From: Siphonodentalium dalli
Lineage: Eukaryota; Mollusca; Scaphopoda; Gadilida; Siphonodentaliidae
NCBI GenBank assembly: GCA_032622095.1
Contig: CP136067.1
Span: 45,863,549 to 45,927,548 of the forward strand
Length of the DNA stretch: 64,000 nucleotides
Direction: 5' to 3'
Shown here: positions 23,266-32,908 of the stretch, in pieces
How positions within the stretch are numbered: the first letter of the stretch is position 1
Layout: each line of letters begins with the position of its first letter
The notes under the pieces: model-generated
Databases searched by the model: none
What the model was told of the DNA's origin: nothing
Seen by the model: the letters and a program-made list of their open reading frames with translations, nothing else
Position numbers and translations under genes: made by a program

Positions 23266-23647
23266 TTAGCTACAAGTATAGCAATTATAGATACATGCGG
23301 GTATTGCCAGAACTGGTAAATTATGGGTATCTGCTTCGCTTGAATAACGCGCCGCTGAGAATTATCAAACATTCAAAAACAATATCACTCGGTTTCAATG
23401 AGAGAGACTCGGTTTGGACATATCACATGTCTCAATTTCAGCGCATAATACGTGGTTGGAAAGCTTGCGTCTACTACATGTATAACTATCCAATACGGTC
23501 ACTTATCCATACCGACAAGGCAACCCACTCTTTGTTTGAGTGTACAATAATGTTCTCGTAAAACAACCAACAATTTCCGCTACATGTAATTACTTAATAG
23601 TTAAACTGGTAGTACTACCGGGCTGAACGTCGGGACGGACAACATAT

Positions 23648-24100
23648 GTAACCCGCCATATCAAATCCAGTCGTAAGTCGGGATGTTTTTTACCCCGTGC
23701 CAATGCATTCTCTTATATATGCGAGTCGACCATAGGTCGCCTCGCATATATAAGAGAATGCATTGGCCTAATAATTTTTTATAATTTTTTTTAAATAAAT
23801 GTTTCTTACATTTTTTAGGACATAAAATAAAAAACATCCATTACCCTTCAGGGAGCCCCACACATATATAGAAGCATATAGAAGAGTGTCGTCTGCTCAT
23901 GTTTGTCTGGGGCTCTGCATGGGTGAAATTATAAAATTGTTAAAGAATACAAGAAAAAAATATTAATATTGTAAAAAATTGTTAGGCCAAAGCATTCTCT
24001 TATATATGCGAGGCGACCTATGGTCTATATATAAGAGAATGCATTGGCACAGGGTAAAAAAAAATCCCGACTTACGACTGGATTTGATATGAAGGGTCAC
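23648..24100. mobile_element. TTAA-type MITE, subfamily E, with two hairpins
   Basis: The ends are inverse copies: GTAACCCGCCATATCAAATC and complement GATTTGATATGAAGGGTCAC, both one or two changes from a TTAACCCTTCATATC consensus. Each is followed inward by CAGTCGTAAGTCGGGAT. Two shared hairpins lie at 23700-23766 and 23987-24047, the second missing part of its centre. Apart from the first ~9 bases the inner ends are unrelated to subfamilies A, B and C, yet the hairpins are the same. Confidence 0.7.
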
Positions 24101-25150
24101 ATTTAGTGTAACGCATCATGCAAAGTTTATGCCGAGTTAGCTACACAAAGCAACATTGCCATGTCGCTTGGTTGGTAGACAATCAGATTTACATTCGTCT
24201 TTACATTGAATGGATGTACGTACATGTATATAATGATCTTTGGCAAAGAGATGTCCGTGATATTTTTGGTGTTGTAAAACATGTGATATCTTGCCAGAGT
24301 ACATTATTAGTTTGATTCGCAAAATTAATATATCACAGAAAGTTAGAAACCACGAGAGATACGAATACCTACTCATGAGTAAAACTATATTCACATAGTT
24401 TGCGTTCGTTATACAACCTATCATCGCCCACTGACACGAATACATAATTGATCGCATGACACATAAGCTTTCCATCTACGTATGATACTGATATTGTGGC
24501 CAACATGATATCCTCAAACCGGACCGGATCACAATTGCCATACGACGCAATATCAACTCATATATAACTTATATATAGCGTACATTGCCAGGAGTGCATG
24601 GCGTTGAGTCTTGGGGTACATTTCCAAATTTTCGAATGCACAAAGCCCGAAACTGGAATATAGTCCGAACAATTTTCATGTAATTCTATAAATCACCTTG
24701 CGGTGATACTTTTTAACTAGTAACTCCAGTTCTCAAACTATTAGACCGGTTCAATCACTTGCATTGCATTGTTTTGATATGGGCTTTTTGTACAACATCA
24801 TTGAACATTTATTCTGAAACCACTTTCATATGCAAAGTAATGATCTAATTGGGGCATATAAAGTTCACTTTGTCGGTTTTTTTTTAAATACACACCGACT
24901 ATCAACGCATACGCCACCTGATTGCGTTTGCTTATATATCATGGTTGAGAACGATATAGTAGGTGTAGATGTACACAACATTACTATTAAAAATAGGCCT
25001 ATCCGACTTGATATCAAATATCAGGCAAATCAAGCATGAAATGAAAATTAGCTTCAGTCAACGGCATCAGTAAAACATAGGAATCACTAAGACACTTCAA
25101 GGACATCCAAAAATAATGCAATACGAATAATCACAAAGATAATATTTTAG
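24101..25150. other. No gene recognised
   Basis: AT-rich sequence. Open frames of 65-112 residues on both strands show no recognisable family, signal or splice context. Nothing can be supported. Confidence 0.5.
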
Positions 25151-25159
25151 AACCGCTCT

Positions 25160-25412
25160 TTGACACTCGCCATTACTTTAATTCTCCAGTTACGTTGCAA
25201 CGATATCTATTGGAATAGTATATTATTCATTGGGATGGATGTTTAATGATATATGAGCTGACGACAGCCAGACAAAAAGCTAATACAACTGCAGAAGAAT
25301 TAATAAACGTTGGTGGGAAATGTTTAGATAATATGTTCAATTAACTTAATATCTGAACATGTCCTAAGGGCACTATTCCACCAAGGGCGTATTTAGTATA
25401 GAACGGATTAAA
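25160..25412. mobile_element. Decayed TTAA element, family D
   Basis: The right part carries the family hallmarks: a GACGACAGCCAGAC block, a hairpin built on ATAATATGTTCAATTAACTT, and the end GTATTTAGTATAGAACGGATTAA. The left end is too diverged to place exactly. Better copies are at 34709 and 63404. Confidence 0.5.
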
Positions 25413-25558
25413 GGGAAATGAAACCATCAGTGTTTTCATGAGAGGTGATTTAGAATGTTTGACTCTGCACCAAAATTAAAAACAAATTATAAAGTTGCCT
25501 TGTTAAAGTCGATTAATGACCACCACATCATCACGTGAATGTTCTCGTACATGCAGGT

Positions 25559-26003
25559 TTAAAGCCACATGGCGGGTTGCGCTCCAAAATACACATAATA
25601 TTATTCGCTTTTGAATTTTTCTCAGTATCGAAATAGGTCGATAAATATCTTAACTACCTTTCTACGAGCATTATGTAACCCAAAAAAGACGCATTGAAGT
25701 AATGAAAAATGCAACTGTTAATACGGTGTTTGGGTCCAAAACATAAAACAGCATTTGCACGACATGGAGCAGAAAAGAGGGTTGCGTGGTAGTCTACTCC
25801 TGATATTGTAGCAATAAAGAGCGTTTGTTCTGACTTCTGGCGAAAAGTTGAACACGGCTGGAAAATGGCTGTGACTTTGGCAAGTGTTTTTCAGAGCATA
25901 TGAAGCCGGTATATCAATAGTTCGTTTATTTATCGACCTATCGTTACCGTCGCTCAAAATTACGTAGAAAAAATGGAGGTTCGAATGAGCCATGTCCGTT
26001 TAA
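25559..26003. mobile_element. Family G element, copy 1
   Basis: It runs from TTAAAGCCACATGGCGG to the inverse of TTAAACGGACATGGCTC, flanked by TTAA. It matches, in inverse, the whole of 55715-56147, and in part 56934-57090 plus 58255-58304. Shared interior phrases include TCGACCTAT, AGCATATGAAGCCGGTAT and GTGTTTGGGTCC. The 91-residue minus-strand frame inside is not conserved in the other copies. Confidence 0.65.
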
Positions 26004-26402
26004 TTAACACTTTTTTTACTAAATGGATTATCCCATTCAGTTATAAAAGTGAATACCGGAATGGTACAGTAATGCTCTAAGTAATCAACTTCTTAACCAC
26101 AACATAATTATGGGTAACTTTTCAGGATTTAGGTCGGAAATATGGCTTGTTGCCATTCATCGGAAACCTCTCCCGACATATTTCCGTCTAAATCCTGAAA
26201 AGTTACCCATAATTATGTTGTGGTTAAGAAGTCGATTACTTATGAGCATTACTGTATATTATTCATTTCGATGAATCTTCATATAATAAAACCAAGCGAC
26301 AGACAGACAGACAGACAGACATATGGTCGTTATTGAACTTATTATCTGAACTTTTCCAAATGGAACTGCTCGTCAATGAGTATTTAGTATAGACAGGGTT
26401 AA
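26004..26402. mobile_element. TTAA-type element, family D, interrupted by B2
   Basis: The left end is TTAACACTTTTTTTACTAAA, followed by GGATTATCCCATTCAGTT. The right end is GTATTTAGTATAGACAGGGTTAA in pieces. An ACAG tetranucleotide run lies at 26296-26320. A 188-bp palindromic MITE (26067-26254) is inserted at a TA within it. It abuts the family G element with no spacer, and the same junction is seen at 58301. Confidence 0.6.
26067..26254. mobile_element. Palindromic pogo/Tc1-like MITE, copy B2
   Basis: The ends CAGTAATGCTCTAAGTAATC and complement are flanked by TA on both sides (26065-26066 and 26255-26256). It is shorter than the copy at 22369 because part of the centre is missing on the right arm. 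It sits inside a family D element and is therefore the younger insertion. Confidence 0.8.
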
Positions 26403-26516
26403 TATCATTATTTTGGTTCAACTTTTGGTAAAATAGCATCTTTGTGGTATCTAATCGGATTGTGCATATTTAATAGACAGCTTTTATAATTTATAATTGG
26501 ATTGGCGTTCCTGTGC

Positions 26517-26906
26517 TTAACCCTTTACCCAACAGAAGGGCCCTGTGCCAATGCATTCTCTTATATATGCGAGTCGACCATAGGTCGCCTCGCATATATA
26601 AGAGAATGCATTGGCTTAACACATTAAAAATTATAAAATTGTTAAAGAATGTAAGAAAAAATGGTAAAAAAAGATTTTTTTTAGGCCAATGCATTCTCTT
26701 ATATATGCGAGGCGACCTATGGTCGACTCGCATACATAAGAGAATGCATTGGCACAGGGCATAACTGTAACCATCACAATGTGGTCACTGAGCAGGTTCC
26801 AATGATATTCATATTTGTATGGTTCTATTGAGACAGACCGAAGATATTTTAGGCTGTTGAAGCTTTATTTGGCCGGTTTTGGCCGGTTTGTTGGGTAAAG
26901 GGTTAA
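26517..26906. mobile_element. piggyBac-like MITE, subfamily A, copy 3 (inverted)
   Basis: This is a 390-bp element with TTAA and CCCTTTACCCAACA ends on both sides, in the opposite orientation to the copy at 19065. Hairpins lie at 26548-26614 and 26686-26752. It differs from that copy at only a handful of positions. Confidence 0.85.
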
Positions 26907-27211
26907 CAAATGTGAAACATTCAAAACTATTGCTTTATCAAGAAGGCGTCAAGGCATTGTTTCCATAACTTCTCGCTTTTCCGAGCGATGGAGCACAGAT
27001 GTTGCCTGATATCTAGTATCTATAACATTGGGATTTGGCTAAAATTCAGTTAACTTTCATGACGCCACATATAGGTTGAAATATTCTTCCCATTGTTTGA
27101 CATTCTAATCAATAATTAGTGGGGAATGTGTTGTTATTAGACGAAAAGTAGCATATGTTCTATATTTAGTCAAAATGTTTGTCTGAATTTTGCAAAATAT
27201 CAGCGCAAATA

Positions 27212-27540
27212 CGCACATAATCGACTTATAAAGTGAAATATGTACATAATGTGATTATTCGATTCTGAAATAAGCAGATAATAGAGTAATGTCCGTTATT
27301 TATTTTTATATCGCGGGCCGCAGTTAAAACACATGTTAAAGAGCGTACGCCTATAAACAGTCGTGAATTGGCTTATATATGTTATTGTGCGCGCATAATC
27401 TGCTTACAGTCGCCTCATTGTGAGTTTATAATTTGACTAAAACGCTCTCATGTTCAGCACATTATATCGACTCAAAATAAGATGAATCTCAGCAGATTAT
27501 CAACCTAAAACAAGATATTATATAAGCAGATATATGTGCG
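27212..27540. mobile_element. Candidate 329-bp inverted-repeat element
   Basis: CGCACATAATCGACTTATA at the left and its near-complement TATAAGCAGATATATGTGCG at the right bound the segment. Inside, TAAGCAGAT or its complement recurs at least three more times (near 27270, 27400 and 27495). No target duplication is evident. Confidence 0.4.
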
Positions 27541-27575
27541 GATTTTCTGGAGTTGGGGCTGGAAATTTTAAATGA

Positions 27576-28076
27576 GTTGGAATTTTTCAGATCTTAGGTG
27601 GGGGGGGGGGGGGGGGGGGGTGTCAGGTTGGAAATTTTGAAAAATTAGAATTTTGCGAAACTTGGATTTAGATCTGGTTCACGGGTGCATGTAGCTGGAA
27701 ATTTCAAGCTGGACATCCCCTAACAGAGGACGTTTTAGCCACATCCCTACAATGAATTCGATGTGGGGTTCATGTGAAATAATTTAAAAGTCTATAAAAC
27801 AACTACCGGCAACAAGTACCCTGAAAAAACAGATTTTTCGCTATTAATAACTCTCCATTAATGTGATTTCAAGACCATTGTTATGTAAACAAAGGAGTTA
27901 TCGATACAAGTGCAATAACTCCAATAAGGTACCAACATCTGTTAGGGGGTGTTCAACTTAAAATTTCCTGTTGCATGAACTCGCGAACCAGATCTAAATC
28001 CAAGTTTCGCGAAATTTTAACTTTTCGAAATTTCCAACCTGACCCCCCCCCCCCCCCCCCCCCCCTAAGATCCAAC
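27576..28076. repeat. Inverted repeat containing G21 and C23 runs
   Basis: A run of 21 G (27600-27620) is mirrored by a run of 23 C (28043-28065). The adjoining sequences are inverse copies (GTCAGGTTGGAAATTT.., AACTTGGATTTAGATCTGGTTC, TGTTAGGGGATG-type). The ~220-bp spacer has a smaller dyad (TTGTTATGTAAACAAAGGAGTTATCG). A related but decayed G-run unit lies at 40905-41060. The homopolymers may be sequencing-sensitive. Confidence 0.6.
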
Positions 28077-28530
28077 TGGTAAACATTGGTCAAAGCATTG
28101 AACAATATTCTGAAAACCATATTCAAACTAAAATATTTGAACATGCTACAACGATTATCGGTGTTGATAAATGACTGTGTAACATTTTTGTTTACATAAC
28201 AATGGTTTCGACAAGCAAGAACTCTTACGTTATTGGAGAATTATGAACAGCGTTTATCTATTTCTCGATATTCTTAGTGGTGATGTTTTACATACTTTTA
28301 AATGTTTTGCACATTTACCCACATCAAGTGGCTTGGGTAACTGTAATGGTGATTTTGCTAAACCGTTTCGCATATTCCAATCACATGTGACGGTTAATGA
28401 CACCTTTGGTTCATTGGGTTTCATCAGTCAAAGACTCAATCACGAATAATTCATTTGCACTGTCTTCATAAAACCTATTCCGATCAATGTTTCCTTTTGC
28501 ATGTTGACCATCGTAACATTTACATAATCG

Positions 28531-28626
28531 TGAGAGCTTTACGATGAATGGCAACAAGCCATATTTCCGACTAAATCCTGAAAAATTACCCATAATTCTA
28601 CTGTGTTTAAGGAGTCGATTATTTAG
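28531..28626. mobile_element. Half copy of the pogo/Tc1-like palindromic MITE (B3)
   Basis: Only the right arm is present, from GAGAGCTTTACGATGAATGG through CCATATTTCCGACTAAATCC to GAGTCGATTATTTAG. The left arm and the terminal CATTACTG are missing. It lies about 280 bp beyond the receptor's stop codon and could be in its 3' untranslated region. Confidence 0.65.
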
Positions 28627-28905
28627 GGAAAAACTGAAGCTGATTGAGAGAATTCATTCAGTAGAGGAAAAGGTTAAGCAGTGACATGCCTTTCTCGCGA
28701 TTCAATGTTTTTTCAAGTCTGGTGAAAGATGAGGCCCAGTGAGTTTAACATGTTTGTAACTGCTAAATGTAGTCGAGGTTTTGCGAAACCCCTATACTGT
28801 TATGGAAAATTATCATGTCGATGCTAAGATTTAACATATCGATGCCGCATGATGTGCACAAAATGAAATGAATTATCATAAAACTACATACAATGTAACT
28901 GTGCG

Positions 28906-30891
28906 TTATGTCCTATGCCAGTCAAATTTTAGAACTCGAATGAACGCGCGTTTGAACTGAATGTTGGCGAATGCGTAACAGAAAGGGTTAATCGGGCTAT
29001 TTAGGTAACATAGCCAGTACGTGAAGTTATAGAAAGTCATGTTGACGCACTCATTCCCACACAGAGCTATTATGAACACCATAATATGGTATGGCGTCCA
29101 ACACAGAACGAATGCACCAAGAATGAACGTTATTGTCCTCAGCGCTTTCCGGGCCCGATTCTCAGATTTGGATTTTTTCTGCCGCACGACATTAGATTTC
29201 TTACTGTTCCGTTGGCGAATGGATTTCACCCATTGTCTTAGCGGACTTTCAACGCGTTGCAGGGCAGTTCTATGCTCGTCCTTCACCTCAAGAAGGTCTT
29301 TGGTGGGTTTTTGCGATGGAGGTCGTTTGGCTTGGTTAGCATCGACGTTCTGTTTACTGTTCGGGGATTCCGACACCCGCGGTTTCCTAGGTGGGTTCGG
29401 TTCGATAGAGTTGCACTGTCCACAACTACCGCTACTCCCAGAGGGTGGTTCCTCGACAATAGAAGGGATAGAAAGTCGTTTCTTCCACACCGGAGACGAG
29501 TCACCACCACTCTCGCCTCGAACGGGATCTGAATGTGCTTCTTCCATTAGTTTAATATTTTCCGAAGACGTAAGCGACTTCAAACTATCCTCGTCAATGT
29601 ACTTACACCCTTTCATCACATCAACTTCAAACGCAGACGGCGATGAACCGCCTGTCGACGCTATAACGTTGTCTATCCCTTTTGATAATTGTTCTTCGGA
29701 GACTTTAGATTTCTCGTTATCGGCGGGAAGTAATTTTCCTGTATCATCCGATACGCTTTGTTCATGGAAGCCTGTATCACACGACACGTGATTTTGGATG
29801 ACGTCATCGTCTTTCGTCTGCTTCGTCTGCTTCGTCTGCTTCGTCTTGGATTTAGATGTTTTCCCTTTTGTTGAAGACTTTATCGTCACTTCCGATTGTT
29901 GTTGCCCATATGTCTGACTACTACTGTTCTCGTCTTCGTCAGACGCGAAGGCGGGGCTACTAGAACGCTCATCCTCTTTATCTTTGTCCGAACTGAAACT
30001 TGTGGTCGACGTACCACGGGGGTTCTTCCTCTTACGAAGCAGCTTTCTCGCAGCCTCCTCGACTAAGTTCTTTGGTTGTTCGAGGTTTACCTTTTTGTCA
30101 TGTCCAAGCTGCATGGCGTGCGACATCTTCTTTTGCTTCGCATTAGATTTTCTCTGTAAATTCAGAGCGACCATGTATATACCGCCATACAAACCGCACA
30201 TGACGGTCAAGGTCGTCCAATAGTATCCGATTGTTAACAGAAATGTGAATAAAGGATCGCTTAAGAACTGCACGTGACATTCAAATTCCCCAACTTCGCG
30301 CTTTCCATAGAAGAATTGCCATCCTATTATAGACGTGAAGAATACGAGAGTGGGGATAACCCACGTGATAGCTACCATAACCATAACCTTTCGCTCAGTC
30401 CGCCAGTTCCTGTATTTTGCTGGTATTTTCACTGAGAAGAACCTATCTACGGTTATAAAAAACACAGTGTACTGTGAAGATAAGCAAACAGTCCAGTCGA
30501 GTGAAAGCCAAATATCACATAACCAGGGCCCGAGAGGCCAACGGCCAAGAAGCAGGTAAAGCGTAAACAGCGGCATAGAAAACGAACCAATCAGAAGATC
30601 CGACACAGCAAGGGATGCGATGAAATAGTTTGTTGGCTGTCGTATACTGCGTTCGAATGTGAACCCTAACAACACGACCGCGTTGCCAATAACCGTCACT
30701 ACGCTGACAATAAGCGCGAGGATTCCGAGGAATGACGTCAACCATAACGGATATGGCATCACAAAGACCTGCGCAGTGCCGTTCGCGCATAGTGAATCGT
30801 TCATGAATGTATCATTTCCGACTGTATAGTTAAATGCGCAGTCGGACGCATTCTGGAAGACATCGATGTTGGGAGTAGTGGCTTCGGCCAT
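28906..30891 (-). CDS. Muscarinic acetylcholine receptor, invertebrate type B (GAR-2-like)
   Basis: This 661-residue class A GPCR is encoded in one uninterrupted exon. The N-terminus has five N-glycosylation sequons (Asn14, 21, 26, 31, 37). Seven membrane segments can be placed: TM1 ~49-75 (Asn70), TM2 ~87-107 (Asp98), TM3 ~121-143, TM4 ~168-188 (Trp177), TM5 ~211-240, TM6 ~584-611 (CWTPY), TM7 ~622-642 (NPFCY, 635-639). The ligand aspartate Asp132 is in LSLDW, and Cys125 and Cys205 would form the conserved disulfide. DRF (149-151) replaces DRY. The third intracellular loop is ~340 residues, Ser/Lys-rich, with a KQT repeat (351-360). YWLCY (625-629) is typical of muscarinic receptors. Trp133, His602 and Thr226 replace the Tyr, Asn and Pro of classical receptors, which favours type B (GAR-2, Drosophila mAChR-B). 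That subtype call is by memory. By family knowledge it acts at the plasma membrane, binds acetylcholine and probably signals through Gi/o. The first Met is chosen because it opens the frame and precedes a normal extracellular N-terminus. No second gene is nearby. Confidence 0.9.
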   Translation of the reverse strand: MAEATTPNIDVFQNASDCAFNYTVGNDTFMNDSLCANGTAQVFVMPYPLWLTSFLGILALIVSVVTVIGNAVVLLGFTFERSIRQPTNYFIASLAVSDLLIGSFSMPLFTLYLLLGRWPLGPWLCDIWLSLDWTVCLSSQYTVFFITVDRFFSVKIPAKYRNWRTERKVMVMVAITWVIPTLVFFTSIIGWQFFYGKREVGEFECHVQFLSDPLFTFLLTIGYYWTTLTVMCGLYGGIYMVALNLQRKSNAKQKKMSHAMQLGHDKKVNLEQPKNLVEEAARKLLRKRKNPRGTSTTSFSSDKDKEDERSSSPAFASDEDENSSSQTYGQQQSEVTIKSSTKGKTSKSKTKQTKQTKQTKDDDVIQNHVSCDTGFHEQSVSDDTGKLLPADNEKSKVSEEQLSKGIDNVIASTGGSSPSAFEVDVMKGCKYIDEDSLKSLTSSENIKLMEEAHSDPVRGESGGDSSPVWKKRLSIPSIVEEPPSGSSGSCGQCNSIEPNPPRKPRVSESPNSKQNVDANQAKRPPSQKPTKDLLEVKDEHRTALQRVESPLRQWVKSIRQRNSKKSNVVRQKKSKSENRARKALRTITFILGAFVLCWTPYHIMVFIIALCGNECVNMTFYNFTYWLCYLNSPINPFCYAFANIQFKRAFIRVLKFDWHRT

Positions 30892-30908
30892 TTTTTTTCT
30901 TCTGATTA

Positions 30909-30916
30909 TGACGTCA
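30909..30916. promoter_or_regulatory. CRE-like TGACGTCA in the receptor leader
   Basis: A perfect CREB/ATF palindrome lies 18 bp upstream of the start codon. If the acceptor near 30973 is used, it is in the 5' untranslated region. Binding is inferred only. The octamer is over-represented in this window generally, which lowers its specificity as a promoter signal. Confidence 0.35.
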
Positions 30917-30956
30917 GTCGCCTTGTTAAATTAGCTCACTAATTCAGACGAAGCTG

Positions 30957-30990
30957 TATTTACGATCACATCCTGAAAATATAGAAAACG
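30957..30990 (-). other. Candidate 3' splice acceptor in the receptor 5' UTR
   Basis: On the minus strand the sequence reads GCGTTTTCTATATTTTCAG followed by GATGTGATC. This is a pyrimidine-rich tract ending in CAG at 30973, 81 bases before the start codon at 30891. Many intronless-CDS aminergic GPCRs have an intron in the 5' leader, so an upstream non-coding exon is plausible. No matching donor can be assigned. Confidence 0.4.
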
Positions 30991-31185
30991 CATTTATGAA
31001 ATACATGACACATCATATTGATAGCGCCAAATTTGAGTATCACCATATCAAGTGCAATCGCCGGGTGGATTTTAGCCTTTTCTTTACTGGGTGAAATTTC
31101 CCATTCAGTTTTTGAAAACATATTTATACTATAATTGCCTATTCTATTGTGTGTATAACACCTATTTTGTAAACATCTTTACACC

Positions 31186-31637
31186 CTACTGTGGGTATAC
31201 AACTTCCTACTGTGGGTATACATATCTACAGTGGATGTAAATGTTCAAACGTAATTTCATGTGTTAAATGTTTATAGTTTATAACTGTATACCCATAGTA
31301 GAACTACATCGTAGTTAGCAAGATAGTTCCTATGTCACATTCATCTAAAATTGGAAGATAATTGCCTGCATTTCAATCAAATGTAGCATTGTAGCTAGTG
31401 TTATATGGACTAGAAAACAAACGAATAGTAATTCCAAGTGACTGATCGCTCAGCAATATGCAGACGTCATGACGTCATGATAAATGTTTGCATCACTACG
31501 CGTGACGCACATTCCTTATAGCGTCGTGTATGTGTTTCTCGGTGTGGATACACATTCAAAGTAAACAGCGGAGTAGTTGAATTCGCAGAACAAATAAAAG
31601 ATAATAATTATGGCATAATTAAAATATACCCACAGTA
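31186..31637. promoter_or_regulatory. Four copies of a 15-bp motif and a CRE pair upstream of the receptor
   Basis: CTACTGTGGGTATAC occurs at 31186-31200 and 31207-31221. Its inverse occurs at 31287-31301 (one mismatch) and 31624-31637. Between them, AGACGTCATGACGTCA (31462-31477) contains one perfect and one 7/8 CRE sharing a base. All lie 295-750 bp upstream of the start codon. They could be receptor regulatory sites or remains of an inverted-repeat element. Confidence 0.35.
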
Positions 31638-31703
31638 GCCGAGAATACCAAGTTTAACCACGAGCGTAATTGTGGTTTTAACCACGAGCCTTTTGGCGAG
31701 TGG

Positions 31704-32149
31704 TTAACCCTTTGAGTGCCAGGGGCCGATCTCATCGGCCCCAATTTACGGTGTATAAAATCGGCCCTAAAAAAAATTACAAAATTTGGTGTTGAATTTT
31801 TTTCGGTATGCTTAAGCATGCTATAGCGAATTTAAAAACAAACTGGATAAAATCTTAGCGGCATGTTATAACTCAAAACTATCACCAAGTATTCATAGTA
31901 ATAATTCTGATGCCCATGAAAAACATGAGATTCCCTGGCACTAGACCTACAAAAATAAGTCTGTTAAAGAATATAAGAAAAAAGTATTAAAATTGTAAAC
32001 AATTGTAAAAAATGATGAAAAATTATTAGGCCAATGCATTCTCTTATATATGCGAGGCGTCCTATGGTCGACTCGCATATATAAGAGAATGCATTGGCAC
32101 AGGGTATATGGGTTGATACAAAAATCGGACCTGGCACTGAAAGGGTTAA
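31704..32149. mobile_element. TTAA-type MITE, subfamily B, one hairpin
   Basis: This is a 446-bp element with ends TTAACCCTTTGAGTGCCAGG and complement CCTGGCACTGAAAGGGTTAA. It carries one shared hairpin (32031-32097) near the right end. An inner dyad GGGGCCGATCTCATCGGCCCC lies just inside the left end. It is inserted in the TTAA of a small dyad: TTTTAACCACGAGCC before it pairs with GGCGAGTGG plus TTAAAAT across the insertion. Confidence 0.8.
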
Positions 32150-32296
32150 AATCGCAAAACGACGTTGTTTGTGAAATACAACCAGACGACAGACAGATGA
32201 ATATATAACAGAAGTGCAGAAGGATTCATATTAATTAGTGCTAATTGATCGTAAGTTACCCGTTAATGAGTAACTATAGTAAAGAAAGAGTTAATA
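32150..32296. mobile_element. Family D remnant
   Basis: The family D right-half phrases are present (CAGACGACAGACAGATGAAT, AACAGAAGTGCAGAAGGATT, CATATTAATT, ending AAAGAGTTAA). The left end is missing or diverged. Confidence 0.4.
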
Positions 32297-32629
32297 CGGT
32301 TTTGTCTCATCCCAATAAACAACGCACTTTCTGTCAATATATTTATCAACTCGGCTAGACATTCCGAAAAGGAATACATCAGAATTCAGATATACCTACA
32401 GGTCGAGTATGTTCTGACATGATTTTGTATCCCCGGTTGTAACTAGCAATCTGATTGGCTACAGCGTCATGTTTAAATCACAATGTCCCCCGTTACCCTT
32501 GGCAGCGGGGTATAACGGGCGCGAAACATCTGGTGTATATGAGCACGTGGAACACCGGGGGTATATGAAAGACCCTTAAACTAGAAGTTTCCACCAATCG
32601 TGACATTGAGCACACCAGCACACCGAGCT

Positions 32630-32908
32630 TGACGTCACCTGGCGCCGGATCCATTGGTCTGCTACTGAATTATTCTTATTGGTGCTGATAGGTGTGAATT
32701 GATCTGAGAACCTATGAAAAGCACACTTAAATTGAGGCCGCATGGCTATTATTGAGGGGAAAAATCGTTATCTCCGCCAACATCGTGGGGTAGATGGAGA
32801 TTTAATACCTGGATGTCTCTTGTTGATACCCTCGTCTCCACCTCGGGGTTCAAAATCGACATCCAGGTATTAAATCTCCATGTACCCCACCATGTTGCCG
32901 AAGATAAC
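32630..32908 (+). repeat. Palindrome H4 (32767-32908) with upstream TGACGTCA
   Basis: The ~52-bp arms (32767-32818 and 32857-32908) are nearly perfect inverse copies around GGAGATTTAATACCTGGATG. The centre carries CTCGT (32831) and CTCGG (32842) on the + strand. TGACGTCA lies at 32630-32637, about 130 bp upstream, next to GGCGCCGG. The arm sequence is unrelated to other palindromes of the set. Confidence 0.6.

Noticed and set aside
29039-29791. 250-residue plus-strand frame
   Set aside because: It lies wholly antisense to the receptor coding sequence, whose frame shows full seven-helix conservation.
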